Positions 61,493 to 64,000 of a stretch of DNA of 64,000 nucleotides are shown here, in pieces. How positions within the stretch are numbered: the first letter of the stretch is position 1; each line of letters begins with the position of its first letter. The notes beneath the pieces are model-generated. The model saw nothing but the letters and a program-made list of their open reading frames with translations. It was not told the DNA's origin and made no database searches. Location: the NCBI GenBank assembly GCA_001657325.1, contig LWRO01000011.1, positions 44,606-108,605 of the forward strand, in the 5' to 3' direction. The position numbers were made by a program, and so were the translations under genes. This DNA comes from Geitlerinema sp. BBD 1991-9 (GTDB taxonomy: Bacteria > Cyanobacteriota > Cyanobacteriia > Cyanobacteriales > Geitlerinemataceae).

Positions 61493-63643
61493 ATGCTTTG
61501 CCGGTTAAGGTTTGTGTTCGATCAGTTTGCTTTCGTTTCCTCTCGAGCTGTTCTAATAGCAACCCTGGTTTCAGGGAGTACCTTTGCGGCTTTGCCAGTC
61601 TTTGCCCAGGATGCCGATGGAAAAGAAGCTACTCCCGTCCTGGTAGAATCGACCATTGTTGGCGATGTCGATCCAGAAGAAGCATCGACAACTCAGGATT
61701 TAACCATTCCCCTCGACGAGTTGAAACTCCTGGCCCGACCTTTGACTCTCGAAGAGTTGCAAGTTGAAGCTGCGGCCTGGTTTTTCCTGCTCAAGGAAAA
61801 AGTCGTGGAAATCAGCAAGGTTGAAGTTGCGATCAAGCGCGAGAATCAAGCGATTCAAGATAGCCGGGATGCTGCTGCCGCAGTTGAAACCGCTAAAGCT
61901 AAACTCACCGAAGCAGAAGCAGCTTTGGAAGAAGCAACAGAAGGGACACCAGAATATGAAGCTGCCACCCAGCAGTTTGAAGAGGCTAAAGCGGCATTAA
62001 ACGAAGCCGAACAAAAGGTCAAGGAAACTTTAGAGTCCCAGAAGGAATTTGAAGAGGACGAAGACATTAAGGAAGCCGTCCAGGAGGCGGAAAAGGAAGA
62101 AGAGATTACCAAAGCTCGTAACATTCTGGAGGAAGCCAGAAAGGAGCGGGAAGATCTGACGGCAGGTTCTGATGCTTACAATGCTGCTACCGAAAAGATC
62201 GATATATTGGATGCGGCACTCATCGATCTCGAGTCCGCTGAGGAAGATCTCAAAGGAGCGATTCCCGACTCGCCTGAATTTCAGGAAGCATCTCAACAGG
62301 TTGAGGAAGCACGGACTAAGGTTATCCAAGCTGCAGACGCACTTGTGGGTGCCGGACTAGCCCCTGAGGAAGCCCAGCCTGAAACGTCCGTTGAGTCTGA
62401 AGAAGCCGAGCAAGAACTCGAGCAAGTTGCGAGCGACCTCGACCAAACTCAGGAAAGGGCTACAACCGATGCTGATGGAGAAACCGATGCGGCAGAAGAC
62501 GCTGGCGAAGCTGCCGAGAGACTGGAAGGGGTTGATGAAACCCTTGAAGAAGTAGCCGAAGCCGAAGCCGACCTTAAAAACCAACTCGTTGCCAACGTTA
62601 CAGAATTGCAAGAGGAGCAAACGGCCATCACCGATCGCTTCAAAGTCATTCTCGACGCTCTTGAAGCCAAAGGTGGCGATGCGACATCTTACCGGACGTA
62701 CATTGAAGCGGTCAGTGTCATCGAATTCGATCTCGAAGATACAGAAGGCTTGGGCGTTCGCCTTGTCAGTTGGCTCCAATCGGAAGAAGGAGGCCTGCGT
62801 TGGGCTATCAATATAGCAAGGTTTGTCGGTATTTTGATTGCTGCCTGGATCGTCGCTGAGGTTCTATCCAGGATTGTCAATCGCACCCTGTCTAACATTG
62901 GGGGTACGTCTTCCCTGTTCCGCGAATTTGTCGTTATGGTGACCCATCGAGGAACTGTGGTGATTGGTGCTCTTTTGGCACTCACGTCTCTCGGGGTCAG
63001 CTTGGGTCCACTCCTTGCCGTTGTGGGTGGCGCGAGTTTCGTTCTTGCCTTTGCCCTGCAAACGAACTTGGGCAACTTTGCCAGTGGCTTAATGCTGATG
63101 GTCAACAAGCCCTTTGACGTAGGTGATGAGGTCAAAATAGCAGACTACTGGGCTTATGTTGTTTCGATTACGCTCTCCAACACAAAAATTAAAGACTTCA
63201 ACGGTAATATCATTACTTTGCCAAACAATACGGTTTGGGGTGGAGATATTGTCAACTACACCCATTCGGACAAGCGACGATTAGGATTTAATATTTATGT
63301 TAGTTTTGACCAGGACATTGACCAAATTAAAGATGTTTGGTTTGAAATCGCGAAGTCTCATCCTCAAGTACTAGAGACACCAGGTCCGACTATTTTTCCT
63401 TGGAGTTCCAGTTATGAAGGACGCATTGGTGTTGGCTTAAAAGCCTGGTGCGAAACAGGCCCTTACTGGAGCATTTACGCCGATTTGCTTAAGCTTTTAC
63501 AAAAGCGTTTCAAGGAAGCCGGGATTGAGTTGGCTGTACCAACACAGGGGATTCGTTTCAGTGATGCTTCGCTGAAGGCTTCTATGCCACTTACAATCGA
63601 TTGTGAAAAAGATACACAATTGCCTAATAATGTGGATTTGTAG
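61493..63643 (+). CDS. MscS-family mechanosensitive channel with long coiled coil
   Basis: 716 residues. Signal/anchor region (VLIATLVSGSTFAALPVFAQ), then about 300 residues of acidic coiled coil (residues about 90-390, heptads rich in Ala, Glu, Gln, such as AKLTEAEAALEEATEGTPEYEAA repeated), then three membrane helices (from about 435: WAINIARFVGILIAAWIVAEVLS, VVIGALLALTSLGVSLGPLLAVV, SFVLAFALQTNLGNFASGLML) and the MscS beta domain (NKPFDVGDEVKIADYWAYVVSITLSNTKIKDFNGNIITLPNN). The pore helix Gly-Ala pattern is present. GGAG is 11 nt before ATG 61493. The coiled coil may link the channel to the cell wall or cytoplasm. Confidence 0.88.
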   Translation: MLCRLRFVFDQFAFVSSRAVLIATLVSGSTFAALPVFAQDADGKEATPVLVESTIVGDVDPEEASTTQDLTIPLDELKLLARPLTLEELQVEAAAWFFLLKEKVVEISKVEVAIKRENQAIQDSRDAAAAVETAKAKLTEAEAALEEATEGTPEYEAATQQFEEAKAALNEAEQKVKETLESQKEFEEDEDIKEAVQEAEKEEEITKARNILEEARKEREDLTAGSDAYNAATEKIDILDAALIDLESAEEDLKGAIPDSPEFQEASQQVEEARTKVIQAADALVGAGLAPEEAQPETSVESEEAEQELEQVASDLDQTQERATTDADGETDAAEDAGEAAERLEGVDETLEEVAEAEADLKNQLVANVTELQEEQTAITDRFKVILDALEAKGGDATSYRTYIEAVSVIEFDLEDTEGLGVRLVSWLQSEEGGLRWAINIARFVGILIAAWIVAEVLSRIVNRTLSNIGGTSSLFREFVVMVTHRGTVVIGALLALTSLGVSLGPLLAVVGGASFVLAFALQTNLGNFASGLMLMVNKPFDVGDEVKIADYWAYVVSITLSNTKIKDFNGNIITLPNNTVWGGDIVNYTHSDKRRLGFNIYVSFDQDIDQIKDVWFEIAKSHPQVLETPGPTIFPWSSSYEGRIGVGLKAWCETGPYWSIYADLLKLLQKRFKEAGIELAVPTQGIRFSDASLKASMPLTIDCEKDTQLPNNVDL

Positions 63644-63862
63644 GGAGTGTAATTTCGTTGGGCTAGAATTGCACAAAATCATTACTTATGACTCAGGCTG
63701 TCTCATTTAGGATTGAAGACGGACAACTGTCAGAACTTCTGCACTCCTGAGTGTGGATAAATTCGCCATCATAGTACAATTAATTAGGACTTGCTTAAAA
63801 AGTCATCAAAAGTAGAGGGTGGAAAACGGGTAGGTAGTGGCCGGAATGTAGTGATAGCAGAA

Positions 63863-64000
63863 CTAAGCTTGTAGACACTCCTTATAATGATGAAGGAAAG
63901 TCAAAATTACTCCAATGTGATTTTCTAATTTTTTAGAAAAGGATAAAGTTTTACGAACGAGCCGGAAAATGCGTTGGCGAAGAGTATTATTAAATCGCTC
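63863..64000 (-). CDS. IS1-family transposase, C-terminal 45 residues (cut by window edge)
   Basis: Minus-strand frame from the window edge (64000) to a TAG at 63865-63863: ERFNNTLRQRIFRLVRKTLSFSKKLENH and IGVILTFLHHYKECLQA. This matches the C-terminus of IS1-family transposases (ERFNxTLRQRxxRLVRKTLSFSK, FxHHYN). The element's right end, with AAAAAGTC, is probably near 63785-63800. The rest is beyond the window. Confidence 0.82.
   Translation of the reverse strand, partial: ERFNNTLRQRIFRLVRKTLSFSKKLENHIGVILTFLHHYKECLQA

Noticed and set aside
61399..61767. Open frame overlapping the MscS start
   Set aside because: It overlaps the clear MscS frame and encodes Ser/Cys/Arg-rich sequence with no pattern.

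Overview
The window is cyanobacterial chromosome. It carries two photosystem I subunits (psaL, psaI), a cytochrome b6f subunit (petN), a CCB2/CCB4-type b6f assembly factor, the response regulator RpaB, an isoleucyl-tRNA synthetase with the cyanobacterial CAAD membrane insert, an aspartate kinase with doubled ACT pairs, and separate helical-carotenoid-protein and OCP C-terminal-domain genes. The palindrome CGATCG is very frequent in genes and gaps, a HIP1-like signature of cyanobacteria. Long WD40/STAND, CHAT and multi-PAS kinase genes suggest a filamentous strain with a large genome, but the species cannot be named from sequence alone. No rRNA, CRISPR array or phage was seen.

Layout. 1-4635: truncated lgt, a hybrid histidine kinase, a GGCT-like protein and two small conserved genes. 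4776-13304: the most unusual block, a CHAT-protease/FHA protein divergent from a 1670-residue STAND-NTPase/WD40 protein, followed by two membrane-protein genes (DUF3611; TerB-like/DUF697). 13305-15930: accessory stretch with a MITE-like element flanked by a 10-bp duplication, a degenerate receiver-like gene ending in a strong hairpin, and a small membrane peptide. 15933-28615: housekeeping genes msrA, murI-amiC, a hydrolase, infC, an unusual transporter/HEAT protein followed by a cyclic-nucleotide-binding protein, a beta-phosphoglucomutase-like HAD enzyme, radA, rpaB and the b6f assembly factor. 28616-40510: a GT39-like glycosyltransferase, tRNA-Leu(UAG), divergent psaL and psaI with a candidate RpaB (HLR1) site between them, two SGNH hydrolases, an orphan dndE, petN, a heavy-metal domain protein, purSQ, a Fur-family regulator, tRNA-Leu(CAG) and truB. 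40610-49873: lysC, a PAS/GAF histidine kinase, a DppB-type permease, lepB and a divergent transketolase. 50246-54095: SpoIIAA-like protein, a P450 pseudogene, the split OCP pair (CTDH and HCP), an ankyrin protein and an SH3 protein. 54230-64000: ileS-CAAD, clpB, a coiled-coil MscS channel and the end of an IS1-family transposase cut by the window edge.

How genes may work together. PsaL, PsaI, PetN, CCB2/4 and RpaB all serve the photosynthetic membrane; RpaB is known in other cyanobacteria to bind HLR1 sites at photosystem I promoters. HCP and CTDH are the two halves of the photoprotective orange carotenoid protein and are expected to exchange a carotenoid. CHAT-FHA and STAND-WD40 fit the protease-plus-NTPase-switch design of bacterial conflict or cell-death systems; this is inference from domains and arrangement and has not been tested.
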